Below are positions 49,506 to 61,532 of a stretch of 64,000 nt of DNA, piece by piece. Position 1 is the first letter of the stretch. The number at the start of each line of letters is the position of its first letter. Under the pieces are notes generated by a model. That model saw only the letters and a list, made by a program, of their open reading frames with translations. It was not told the DNA's origin and did not search any database. The DNA is from Callipepla californica brunnescens (taxonomy: Eukaryota; Chordata; Aves; Galliformes; Odontophoridae), in assembly GCA_023055505.1 (NCBI GenBank), contig JALIRH010000004.1, positions 35,221,502 to 35,285,501 of the forward strand, read 5' to 3'. The translations under genes and the position numbers were made by a program.

Positions 49506-52500
49506 AGTTCCTCAGTATCTAAGCATAACATTTGTGTGGAGTAAGAAAGCTGCAGTTAGATTTTTGTTTGTTCTTATGAGAGCATGTTATGTGACTTCTG
49601 TTTTTACATAAACTCACAAAAGACATATTTTCCATATCATACTCTTATTCAGTCCAGCACTTTATTTTCAAAAATCTAAATAATGAAAAACTTTTTACTT
49701 CATAAGATTTAACTTAGATTATTAACCTGGAGAGAAAGAATACTGGAATTTTATAACCTTTTCGGGTATGAAGGCAGTAGCAGCAGATGTAAGATACTTT
49801 TATGGTCTTGTATACCTCCACTGTTTGTTTAGACAACAATCACTTTAAGCGCAATACTTTGGAATGTGTTCAAATGGTTTACACCATCCATCACTTCCAA
49901 ATAGATCATGAAAATGATCTATGGCTCACAGTTATTCATGTTGCTCTTGAAAATATAAAACAGCTAGTTTTCAACCAGGAATCTAATTCCAAGTTTCACT
50001 CTATGAAATGATTACAAATCCATCAGTGTTCTTTATTTTTTTCCTGAGTGATATTTGAAGAACACACCAAAGAGTGAAAATACACAATAGAGGGCTATAC
50101 CATCAGGCCATTCTTCTTGGGAATTAGATTATTTTCTTCTTAAAACTGAAACCATTAAGTGTTTTTCATTATAAAAGTCTTTGACAGTACATAGGTGTCA
50201 CTTTTCTTAAATTATGTCTTCAGTAATTGGCAACCATCCTTATTTGGTTGTTCTTAAATCCTTAGGTCCCTTCTAAAACTTTGGGGTCAGTCTGCTAGTG
50301 TAAATCAAAGACTATTGGTCTATTCATTTGTTTATCTTTTTATATTAAAAAAAATATTTGTAGTAAAAATCAATTTATGACAATTTTTTTTTTTAATTCT
50401 GGTCCATGAAGTTTTCCACTTATTGTGTGTTGCTTTCTCGGTGTTCCACATTTTGTTCTGCCCTTTTTCTCATTACTTCTACATCCTCTTTGGTCTTGGT
50501 TACCTGCATTGTGCGTTGCTTGAGAAGGAGTTGTTCCCTTCCTCCACAGCTGTATCTTTGTTTTTTATTTTCTCTGTCCCCTGTAATCTACAATTCTGGA
50601 TTTTTATTAGTGCAACCTTCCGGTGTGATTTCCGTTTCATAAGATTTTTAAGCATTTTAAATGGATAGAAATGTGATCAAAGTAAATGACAGAACGTATG
50701 GAGAGGCATGTATGATTTCATTTTTTTCTTTCTACTTTCATGTCTTCATTTTGTCTGTGTTCTCTAACACGCAGCCTGCTACCTCTTTGATTGGTTTTGT
50801 CTGAGCCATTTGAATTCTTTCATAGCTAAAATTAAAGTGTAATGCTCTCCATCACTTAATACCTGTTCCAGTGCATGACAGTTCCATTAAAAATACATCA
50901 GTAGAAAGGAGAACAAATAGAATTGATCTGCTTGCAGTGTAATGGTTTTTCCTTTGACTGCATAGTACAATTTTGTCATCAATTTACCCTTGTTCTGCTT
51001 TCTTTGTCTCTAAAGGGAATGCTGAGTCCTGTAACATAGTTCTTGAAAGTGATTAAGCAATGGTTATACAGGTAGCCAAAGCCAGAGAAACCACTGGAAG
51101 TGGTCTAATATTCTAATAATTTATCATGTTTGTGCTAGCGTACAGTGATCTCTTAATTCATAAATCTATTTTCCTTTCTATTTTTGCACACCTCAGGAAA
51201 ATTGTTCAGTTTCTTCAGTTTGAAGAAATTTAAACTGGTCTGAAATGAATCTTAGAAATTTCACAAATATAATTATGTTTGTAAAAATCTTAAAACAGCA
51301 TATAATTGTAGATATGGCAAAGCATCTCAGAAATACATTATTCTCTCTTTTCTAAAATGTTGATAAGAGATAATCTTTGAGAGGTATCAGTTTGAACTAA
51401 CAGTATCAGGAAATATAGGAACTAATATCAGGAAATACAAGAACTAATTTAAACTTTTATACATATAAAAGTTTACCAAGCATAGAATGAGATTTGTCTT
51501 TGGAATACTACCGTGATCTAACTTACAAGAATACGAATTCTGTGCAATTTAATTTTGCATGTTTATATTCAGTTAGAGTGGATGCTTTTGAGGATCTGTG
51601 CAGTTTTCTTACTTTAATGGAATATTCATTTTCAGACTTACCATATTGAAGTATTCCTTGTTAAAATTGCATACTATTGAATAACTCTCAGTGAACCTAA
51701 TTCAGGAAAGATCTTGATCTGAGTCCTAGTTTGTGAATGAAGGTAGAACACCAAAAGAATGCTTTACCATTTGATATTAATTTTCCAATGTTAATTCTTT
51801 TCAGTTTAGGAAGATAGGGTACATATGAGGGTGGAATTATAGAAACCACATTCCACCAGTGAAGACCTTCATTAAGATAGAGAGGGAGGAATATTATGTT
51901 AACTATAGCCTTTTTGGTGGAGTAATATCCTGCTGTTATCATGGTTCACTATTAGAAAATTCTAGTTTATACAACTTTTACATCTTGTTTATGCATCTTA
52001 TACCAGCAGTTTCAAAACACCTATTTCCGGACTTTCATGTCATTGAATGAATGGTTCTTCAAATGATATATTTTAGGTAATACCCATAAGTAAATAAAGA
52101 CCTTAATTAAAGCCATCCAGTCTTTACACTTCTCTGTGAAAAGACTATTCACTAAAGGACATAAGGAGCAAAACATTTTCTCTCATATATACCACAAATT
52201 GATATTTTATTTTTCTGATTAAGCGCAAAAAATAATATCTGAGCAATACTGAGTGAATAGATCTACTGTTGAAAACTGAACTCAGAAGATAGGTTGAAAG
52301 AAACATTAGATCATGAAATCTTATGAGGTCAAAACTGGTTTGGAATTCGCAGAGGATCTTCCTTTTCATAAGTTTTCATATCCATTTAATTTCTACTCAG
52401 TGTGTGCTTTTTAATTTTTTATTTTAATACATTACACAGCATAATGAATTTCCGTAGTGCTATCATAAGAAGGGAAGTGTAGTTTTGTTAAGTTCTCCAG

Positions 52501-53041
52501 TATTAGAGACACAGTTGTCATTTTATATATCTGTCACTTGGTATGTATAAGTCTGAACAGAATCTGGGAAACCAGAGAATAATGCAGAAGTAAATCAGGT
52601 GCAGACTGAATTGAAGAATGTGTGAAAGAAACCACAAATACTGACATCGAATATTTCATCAGTAATGCAGAATAATTAAAGATTATTTCATTCAGAAATG
52701 TGTACTAAATTAAATCTTCATTATTTATGAAATGTTGTCTAGGATACACTGAGATTCAGAATTTCACCTGCAAAAATGTTAGTACTTTGTCATGATTGTT
52801 TCTTGTTTTTTTTAAGTTGTGTCTGCTAGCATGATTGATGAAGATTGGAAGTCTTCCTGTGTATATTACATATATTTCTGATGTACAAGAAATTTGTTTG
52901 GAAAACTATTCTTTTTTTTTTTTCCATGTTCTTGAAAAAAATGAAGACTACAGTGATGTTTCCTTTATTGTCAGAGTATTGAAAAGTGCAATACTGTATC
53001 GTATAGAGATCATGCCATATTTGCTCTCCAAAAATTTTTTA
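49506..53041. other. Gene-free AT-rich DNA
   Basis: No gene or repeat is recognised. The overlapping plus-strand frames at 50406-50668 are rich in Ser, Leu and Phe from a T-rich stretch. Confidence 0.6.
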
Positions 53042-53567
53042 GGGCTGCTCTGAAAGTAGTGTCTTCTGTTTTACTGCATTGGCCAGTGATGTCAGTGGTG
53101 AATGTTCATGGTATGGCAGTAGAGGTTGAACCTTCCCACCAGCATTCCATTATATTTTATTACTGTGATAGCAGAAGAGGGGTAGGCTGATAAAATGACA
53201 TCTGACATGGAAGTGTATATGAAGCAAAGATGTGTCATTGAATTCACTCATGAGGAAAAAACTTCATCCATTCACATTCAGTGGTCCTTGCTGTACATTA
53301 GTGGAGACTTCGTTTGTGAATGTGAGCACAGTGAGGAGGTAGGTGGTGCGTAGGGACAATGACTGTGTTACATCTTCTGGTGCACAGTTTTATAAGCAGG
53401 CTGTTTCCATACCTGGTGAAAATGTACAGCTAATGATGGTTAATATGCTGAAAACTAGTGTTTTGTAGCTGAGAATTTGCTCTATCAAGTAGTGTTATTG
53501 TGCTCTTTCTATATGCTGTAGATCCCATGGAAATAAATAGGAGGTATTATTTTTGGAGCAAACTGTG
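53042..53567 (+). mobile_element. Galluhop-like mariner, internally deleted
   Basis: This is the cleanest of the three mariner copies, 526 bp on the plus strand. TA occurs at 53040-53041 and 53568-53569. The ends 'gggctgctctgaaagtagtg' and (inverted) 'cacagtttgctccaaaaata' pair as imperfect inverted repeats. The start of the transposase is visible around 53190-53300 (DMEVYMKQRCVIEF, HEEKTSSIHIQ). It is followed by a deletion and a C-terminal remnant near 53430-53520. No catalytic triad remains. Its deletion resembles that of the 22.5 kb copy, suggesting both derive from one short subfamily. Confidence 0.9.
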
Positions 53568-55669
53568 TATTAAACAGTCTAATTTTAATTTTGCCAGTAA
53601 CAGTGTTTAGCGTTTTACACAGTAATGTAGTCCTGAAACTGTAAAATTGTGTTGATAAAGAAGGAATTTACCGCAAAATATGTTTAAACAAGCAGAGTTC
53701 CTTTATCTTAACACCAGTGAGAGTAATTTTCCTTTCACTGTTTGTTTTTTTTATGCCATCTAACTTTAGATTAGGTCTTGTTGAGCTCAACCAGAACTAT
53801 GCATGGTAGAATCCCTTTTTAGCTAGTGGAGAGAGTAGGACACTATTATTTTGTATTTACTCCACAATTTTAGATTTTTTTATATGATAAGAAGAGATAA
53901 ATCTAGATCTTAGCAAACTCTGATAGGAATAGAATACTCTCAGGCGTAGAATTTTATGCTCTGTCAAATAATTCTTCCCTGGATAATTGTGAGTCATTAC
54001 TTGCAAGAGATCGTAAAATCTGGGAAATATTTCATTTGAAGAATCAATCAACAGAGGAAAAAACTGGTTTTCATAAACCAAGGCTCAGGACTAGATCCAA
54101 TGCTAAGCAGACTGCATCTTTTCAAAGGAACCTGTCTTAAAACTGAAGGTATGTGATAGTTGGTCATCAGTACACTTGGCCCTTGAGCCTTTCTGCCAGT
54201 AAAATTTTCATCTATCAAATAAACTTTCTTCATTTGGGGAATTTTAATTAACCTGTTGTAATAGGATTTTTTGAAAGAGAAAGGTCTGGATAGGAAATTA
54301 AAATGCAAAAGGAGCTGAGACGGCCTCACAGCCTCTTAGCAACAGAAATGGACTCTGGAAATCATTTTAATAATCCTGTCTCTGGAAAAATAATTTTAAC
54401 AGCACTATTTCGTGTCACTGTTTTACAATGGGTACTCAAAATATAATATTAAGAGACAATTTTGAATAGAACCCTTGAAACAGATATTTATGATAGTCTG
54501 AATACCTAACCATGTAAGTGTGTATATATATTCGCACATATGCAGTGGGACTTCTAGTAGTGAAATAAGATCAACTGAAAATTAAACTGTACTCTCAGCT
54601 CTGTATGTGCAAGAGAAATAGCTATATAATTATCTTTATTGTTAACAAACTAATCAAATTGCAATTTTTGAATGTTCACTCTTCAGAAAGTATTTGTGGA
54701 CTATTTCTGTTTGTAACGTGGAGAAAAATTTATATCTTCATGTGTAGCTTTTTCATCAGTTTGGTCTCTAAAAACACAGCATGGACCTCTGTAATTTAGA
54801 AATATACTTTGTAGTGAATTCAAATGATCACATTTAAAAGTATGTATAGATGCTTATACAACCGTATAACATATTAATATTTAAAATTCTTCACAAGCAT
54901 CCCTTCTCCCTGAATTATTTACTTATTGTTTATAACTTATTTATTATTTAATTACTCATTAATACCTAGTAATTTAGAATTTCCTTCTCCTAAGCACAGA
55001 ATTTTTTTCCAGTTAAAATATTCACATAGAAAGCAAACATAATGTAAAAACTGAGCCAAAATTTATGAACAGAGAAATTTGAATGAAATTAGCTAAAAAA
55101 TTATGTGGACTAATTTTCCACCTCTAGATTTGAATCTGAAGTCTGAGTCATTTTATTTGTTCTCCCTCAAGTTTTTTTTCTGTAACTATTGAACTTCACT
55201 TGTATAAATTAAGTTCAATACAATATTTGCATTATAATGACGTAATTTACTTTTTCAAATAGTAATAAAAATCAGATAACTGCTTAAAAACCTACTTTGC
55301 CTTTTCCCCGAGACATACATAATGGGATAATAATCTAATTTTCTCCTCAAATACTTACAATAAAATAATTATCAGTTAATGATTTAAAATTTATTTTCTT
55401 TAGATTTCTTGTGTTAATTTAAGTAAGTATAAGTGAGTATATGTGTCTGTATATATATCTATAAAATAATGTATAATAAAGAGAAAGAAATAAAGATTAT
55501 TCTTGTCTAAACTGCAGTGAACTTTAGGGTTTAAATTGGGTGCTTAACAATTCTGGAACACAAAATTTCAGAGTTCAGTGTACATTAGCGCTTAATCATC
55601 TCAAGAGATCTCAGCAAACTGACTCGCACAGACTGACAGCCAACAGCCTCAGATAGCATTTTAAGAAAC
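53568..55669. other. Gene-free AT-rich DNA
   Basis: No gene or repeat is recognised. The minus-strand frames at 53857-54329 overlap each other and have no known family. Confidence 0.6.
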
Positions 55670-56115
55670 AAGAGTGTTGTAGAGCTTTCCTAAGACAACC
55701 TATACTGATCAAGGTCTGTGATTTTCTGCAGTGCACCGTTTAAATACAAGTCCACTCTGCTGAGCAAGATATTCACTGACAGAACTGGCTCAATTTTAGG
55801 AAACCATGCTCAGTTTTAAGAAACAAGCTTGAGAAGCTCACTCTGGTCCATATGAAACACTGCTTGTCTTTCGGGCTAAATGTAAGGGAGAGGAAAAGAT
55901 AGAGGAACTGATGATGCTTCAGAGATCTGACAAAGCTTGATAAAACTCATGACCTGCTTGTTTTCCTGTATGTTATTTTAGACAGATAGACCAACCATGG
56001 AGATATATAAGGCATTGCTCCCAAAGGTGAACGGACCTGGCTGGTTTCCCAGCCCAACATTGGAAATAACTGCACACTGAAAGCCTGCTGAAGATTTTTC
56101 TCTCTGACATTTATA
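55670..56115 (+). repeat. Possible LTR, unclassified
   Basis: The block is moderately richer in GC than its flanks, starts near a TGTTG at 55676 and ends near 'ctctctgaca'. It contains a TATA-like 'gagatatataaggcattgc' at about 56000, followed by 'ggacctggctggtttcccag'. The arrangement suggests a promoter-bearing LTR, but I recognise no family and see no second copy in the window. Treat the limits and type as tentative. Confidence 0.3.
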
Positions 56116-57388
56116 TGATTATATATATTTAGAATTCTATTAACAGAGACACTAATTCACTGGAAATTAAATAATCCCATTTCACACTTTGAATTTATGG
56201 TTGATGCCAGAGATTGTAAGCTTAGTTGCAGGATTTTATAGAGCGGTCTGTCATTCAAGTATTTATTTCTGGCAGTGCTGGTGGGGATTGGTAGAAAGTG
56301 TGTGAGAAGGTTGATCCCATATATTTAGTAATAAATCAGATTGTACTAATTTTATATGAATCCTGCTTGTTTTCTCTAAACTCTTTTGTTGTCCAGTTCC
56401 CACCAGATGAGCAGGAACTGTTTGTTTTTTTTTTTTCAGAGAAAACATACTATGGAGGAAAAGAAAAGATAGAGGAGATTGCTTTTGGAGGAATATGTAG
56501 GAATAATAGGTGAATGCAGACGGTAATACATGAGATGGTTTATTGCCATACTCCTTATTTTCACCTGAAAATTGTATTATTTTCATCTTTATTACACAAA
56601 CATATTCATTCAGAAGAATCATTCTGCTCGATCAAAACATTGTTTCATGTGTTAGCTTCTTTATCTTAGGCTGTATTTGTAAATTTAAAAATATACATAT
56701 TTTTAAGTCTTTAATGATTTTAATTATTATTAGCTTAATTCTTCTTAAACTGCATGTTTTGGTACGTACTCATCCAGAACTGTCATCTTGTACCAGTAAC
56801 AAAGTGTGTAAAACCATCTTAGCAAAATACAATTTTTTTTTTGTCTTCAGTTTTGGGTTAGGATAATCCTAGGGGCAAAGTAACAGAACACATAGTATTA
56901 GAAAAGAAAACTAGAGTGCACTTGAAGTTCCTCTAGTCTTCTAATGTCAAAAAGAGCTCTAAGGGAGAAGAATCAGTGGGCAGAGTGCAATGGTCATGAC
57001 TGTGGAATAAATACAGTTTATCATTTGGCTCTACAGAACATTACCAGTCAGTCAGTCAGTGTTTCCTGGACTCTCCACAACTGAAATGCAAATAAAGTTT
57101 GGTCTTTGAAACAAATAGAAACGGGAACATATCTATTGTTGCAATATCATAGTCTGTATAAATAGTACGTAACCTAGTTTCATGTTTCTTTCTTGACCCA
57201 ATTCAGAACTTCTCTTGACTGGATTTAGCACTGACTTGAATCCAACAAATACCTGGTGTTTTCTCTTCTCTTTTTCTTTTTTCTTTTTAAAATATGTTGC
57301 ATTTCTACAAATATATTAGAAATCTTGAACATTCCTAAGTTCTGTGCTAAAATGATTCAATGAAAGGACCCTGAAGATTGTCAGGAAG

Positions 57389-57404
57389 AAAAAAAAAAAA
57401 AAAA
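57389..57404. repeat. Poly(A), 16 nt
   Basis: A pure A run in AT-rich single-copy DNA. Confidence 0.9.
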
Positions 57405-58954
57405 GATAATATATTGTTAGCAAATAATTTAAAAGATCTTCCTGTTATCAGTGAGTAAAGGCAGCAGATTTTCAGATTTGTAGTTATGGAAATTATATAT
57501 GCACACAGTAACCTGAGTCATCTCAAGTTAATAACATGATTTTCTTTACAATATTCACGACTTTATCTTTGATTAAAAGAAAGGAGAAAATCACTGTTCT
57601 GTTTGATATTGAATTGATGATTTTAAGCTGTTCATGAGAAAATAAAATAAAACAGAGAACTGAAACATTTTAAACTTTCTTAATATAAAGCATTTTAAAA
57701 TGTGAAGGAAGACATGCTTAGTCCAACAATTTGTTGCAACCTATTTTTGCTGCATTAGTCTGTACAGTAATAATTTAAGAAAAAAAAAAGAAGATAAATG
57801 TGAGGCAAGTTAAAAGAGTAGAAGATGTAGGAGAATGAAATGAAACCAAATGAACGTTCTTACATTTTAAAAAACTGTAATTTGAAACTTCTGTTCTTGG
57901 TTGTAGTGAAAGAACCACCCTCTAACAATAATTACAAAATTTCATTTTGTCGTCTTTTTTCATCTACTTTCAGCAAGTGGTGGGAGGAAAGATTTGGTTT
58001 GGCTATGATTTGACTTTCTCCCATAGGAATCATTAAATGTAATAATAGCTTAATTGTACTTTCAGAAAAAGTGTAGGAAAAAATTGTTTTGAGCTATATG
58101 ATGAAATTTCCATTCTGCCTGTAATCAGGAAAAAGAAATTGCTCCTTTTCCAGCTTTGTGTATGTGTCCATGTTAACTTTTAGTAGTCAGCTGGAGAGGC
58201 AGTATTGCAGACTTACTTTACAAACAAGTTATAAACAGAGTTTTGCCTTGACTCAGGTATGTAAATATTAGCAGAATTTTCTTTAATGACAGCAAAATTA
58301 TTTTAATATTAGACCAACCAGACTAAAAGTTCTTGGTAAAGAGCTTCAGGAAAAGTTAGATATTTACATATAGGCATATGATAACCATATAATAGATACT
58401 TATTTATTGTTCTGCCAAGAAGTTATAACAAAACTGAAAACTGAGATCATGAAAAAGAGCTACAGTTAAGAGCTGAGAAAGACTGTATTTTAGCTTTCAC
58501 TGATAATTTTTATGGGTTATTACATTCTGCAGCTGCCAGTTTATTCATCTGAGCAATGAAGATAATGAAGTTTATTCATATCAGTTTTTTTTGAAATCTT
58601 CAGATTGCAATGGTCACCATACAGCAAATCATTAATTAGTGATTCCTGATCATTGAGAGATGATCATGAAACTTGCTTGTAAGTGTATTTGCCTTATCCT
58701 TAGTAATTCCTTTGGAACTAAATTATCTTTATTTGAAACTTCTCATCTTTGTCCTTTTGTCTGATTCTATAAGCTGAGTCAAGAAAACATATTTAAAATT
58801 ATCATCTAACCATATTGTATGCATTACTAAAGAACTGATTTTTACTCAGTTTTTCTCTGAATATTCTTAGTGACCATAACATTAACCTATTGTTCTACTT
58901 CTAGTCTGTTAAGGGTTTGTTTATATGAATGACTGAGCTTCCTTTAAATGACCA

Positions 58955-59077
58955 AAGTTTTTTATTTGTTTTTGTTTTTGTTGTTCTTTGTTGTTATTGG
59001 TTTTTTTTTCTTGTTGTTTTGTGTTTTTTTCTGTTGTTGGTGGTTTTTGTTTGTTGTTGTCTTTTTGTTTTATAGCT
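58955..59077. repeat. (TTG/TTTTG)n low-complexity tract
   Basis: About 120 bases are composed almost only of T and G, as imperfect TTG, TTTTG and T8 units. The strand is strongly skewed. It may be the expanded relic of a tail or microsatellite. Confidence 0.9.
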
Positions 59078-60540
59078 TGTTAGGGTGAAGTCTCCATGCT
59101 AAAGAATGATGCTCTTAGAAGAGCTTTGTCTGAGGCCCTGGAGTCTCTTCCTGTATCTCTTGACTAAAATCAGAACTAGCAACGGGCAAACTTGAATGTT
59201 ATCAGAATTATCAGGACTAAGCCTGTGGTACTCAGAGCAGTCTTACAATAGGAGGGGTTGTTGTATGGTGTGTGATGTATAATCAGGTTCATAGAGCATA
59301 TTAATTGTGGTTTTAGATAATAATGATATATTTTAAAAAGAGGTAGCTGAAGCAAACCTGGATAGATTTTACTTATTAGAAGGAATAGTTCTGGTTTGAT
59401 TTTGATGCAAGCAGAGGACTTTTCTGAGAAGAAAACCACGGTCATACACAACTACTACTACTTTCTCATTTCCTCCAAAAAGCTGACAACTAATAGTTAG
59501 AAGATGTAACTATTTTCAGGAATACAGTTTATGTTAAGATTTTCCTCAGTCTAATGTTTAGTTTCTCCAGTACGTGAACTTTTCTTCCATGTATTTGAAG
59601 GAGATTTTAAGGTTAAAAAGAAAAATGTTATACTTAAGTTGAATGCACGCTCATTTTCACAGGTAACTATAATTCTGGTGAAAGCTACCAAATTAGGCAA
59701 TAAATGTCTTTACTTCTTTACCCGTTAGGTAAAGCGTAATTGCTAGCACAGCATATTTCTTCGCAGAAACAGGCAGGCTAATAGGCCAGCCTCTTATTCT
59801 ATACAAATTTTTTTATGGAAAATTAAAATAAGGAGAAATGCTATTTAGGAAGAGTAATCAACACTTGTTTTCACAGCCACTTGAAATTCTGAACTACACA
59901 CAGCTGTGAAGTGTGAAACTGATTTTTCTAAAAATTGTCTATTTTAAGGATTTTAAAGGTGATGAAGTTTGACTTTAGCAGATGTGATTTATTTGCATAT
60001 CTTCTCAACAGCTATAAAGAAATAATTTAATTATTTATCAAGACTGGTTCCTAATCTGTGGAGCTGTTCTTTCAGAAAAACCACATGTTCAGTGCTGGGA
60101 GGATTCTGCTAACCAGTTCCTATTAGTTCCCCTGATGCTTTTTGAAGTGCAGGTCAGTTGAGTAATGTGGAGGAAAACAAAGACAGAATGTTGGTATAAA
60201 AGAAGATTGTAGTTATATGTTGGTAGGGAAGAGAGGTGATCAATAGAATGTGAAATAAGAACAATAATCAGAAGTGCTATAGATCCTAGATGTTCCTGGA
60301 TCATAAATCTTACAGAAGTCAGGTTATATTCTCTGCTAGCCATTCACCTCTTGGCAGAGAGAAAGGTCTGTGTAAGGGGGGAACTTTACTGGTTAAATAC
60401 AGAATGAAGGACAGCTGGCCTACAGAGCATAATTCTCCATTGATACATTCACTATATCTTTACTATGATATATTTTAACAATTTTGTCAGTGACAATGCG
60501 GGAGGGGAAGGAAGTGATTGTTCCACTGTACTCAATAGAT

Positions 60541-61466
60541 CATAAAATATCCTGGGTTGAAAAAGACCTCAAAGATCATCCAGCTTCAATCCCCCTGCCA
60601 TGAGCAGAATCACTGTGCAATAGACCATGCTTCCCAGAGACATGTCCACACTTGCCTTGAATGCATCCAGGGATGGAGCATCCACAGCCTCTCTGGACAA
60701 TCTGTTCCAGTCTGTCACCACCCTTTGAGTGAAAAACTTTCTTCTAATATCTAACCTAAATATTCCGTCCTAGTTTAAAACCATTCCCCCTTGTCCTATC
60801 ACTATCAATCCATGTAAGCAAGCAGTCATTCTCCCTCCTGTTTATACGCTCCCTTCAAGTACTGGAAGGCCACAGTGAGATCTCCCTGGAGCCTTCTCCA
60901 AGCTAAACAAGCCCTGTTCTCTCAATCTTTCTTCATTGAGGAGGTGCTCCAACCCTCTGATCATCTTAGTGGCCCTCCTCTGGACCCATTCCAAGAGTTC
61001 TGCATCTTTCTTGTGCTGGGGGGACTTTGGCCTAGACATGATACTCCAGGTGAGCCTCACAAGAGCTGGCTGTCTTTTCATTTTGTATGTGCCTTAACAG
61101 GTTTTCTAGGAGGATCTGCTCCATGGTCTTCCTGGGTACAGAGGTAGAGCTCACCAGCCTGTAGTTCTCACATCATTCTTTCTCGCTTTCTTAAAAATGA
61201 GAGTAATGTTCCCCATTTTGCAGTCACCTGGGATTTCGCCCAACAGCCATGATTTTTCAGTTATGCTGGAGAGTGGCTCAGCAACCACATCAGCCATCTC
61301 TCAGAACCCTGGGATGCATATCATCCAGCCTCGTGGACTCATATGCATTCAATTTCATGAGGAGGTCTTGGCTTTGCTCCACTGTTACAGTGGGACAGAA
61401 TCCACTCCTCTCACCCACACCTAGAGGTTCAGAGTCCTGGCAGACATGGGGAGCCTAAAATCAGTG
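60541..61466 (-). mobile_element. CR1 LINE with RT and C-terminal ORF2 remnants
   Basis: The longest CR1 in the window lies on the minus strand. From its 5' side (61466) it encodes part of the reverse-transcriptase region: RLDDMHPRVL near 61330, ADVVAEPLSSI near 61280, and a broken form of the NYRPVSLTSVPGK segment near 61170-61120. It then jumps near 61085 to the C-terminal segment ([34 protein letters not shown]), so most of the RT catalytic core between these points is deleted. The 3' UTR and 3' end ('cctgggttgaaaaagacctc' on the plus strand) finish at 60541. Frameshifts and stops make it inactive. Open frames on the plus strand are antisense. Confidence 0.95.
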
Positions 61467-61467
61467 A

Positions 61468-61532
61468 GTCCAGTTTTGGCTCCCCTGTACAAATTAAAGA
61501 TATTGAAAAACAAGAAAGTTCAGTGGAATCCA
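61468..61532 (+). mobile_element. CR1 ORF2 fragment, opposite strand
   Basis: 'gtccagttttggctcccctg', 'tacaaattaaagatattgaa' and 'aaagttcagtgga' match the plus-sense CR1 ORF2 segment for VQFWAP..YKKDIE..ERVQW, with small indels. It abuts the minus-strand CR1 but points the other way and lacks a 3' end. It is therefore a separate fragment or an inverted 5' piece. Confidence 0.6.

Larger units (their letters stand above)
56116..60540. other. Gene-free AT-rich DNA
   Basis: Frames of 119 codons (minus, 56263-56622) and 107 codons (plus, 56543-56866) overlap and match no family I know. A (CAGT)n run of about four units lies near 57047, and the T/G tract at 58955. Confidence 0.6.

Noticed and set aside
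50866..50900. 'acctgttccagtgcatgac' resembling a CR1 3' UTR phrase
   Set aside because: The match does not extend in either direction.
56263..56866. Overlapping 119- and 107-codon frames on opposite strands
   Set aside because: They overlap each other, are rich in Phe, Ile and Lys from homopolymer-like DNA, and match no family I know.
57046..57062. (CAGT)n short tandem run as possible CRISPR-like or binding-site array
   Set aside because: Only about four 4-bp units without spacers; an ordinary microsatellite.
60875..61458. Plus-strand frames of 69-90 codons
   Set aside because: They are antisense to CR1 ORF2 remnants.
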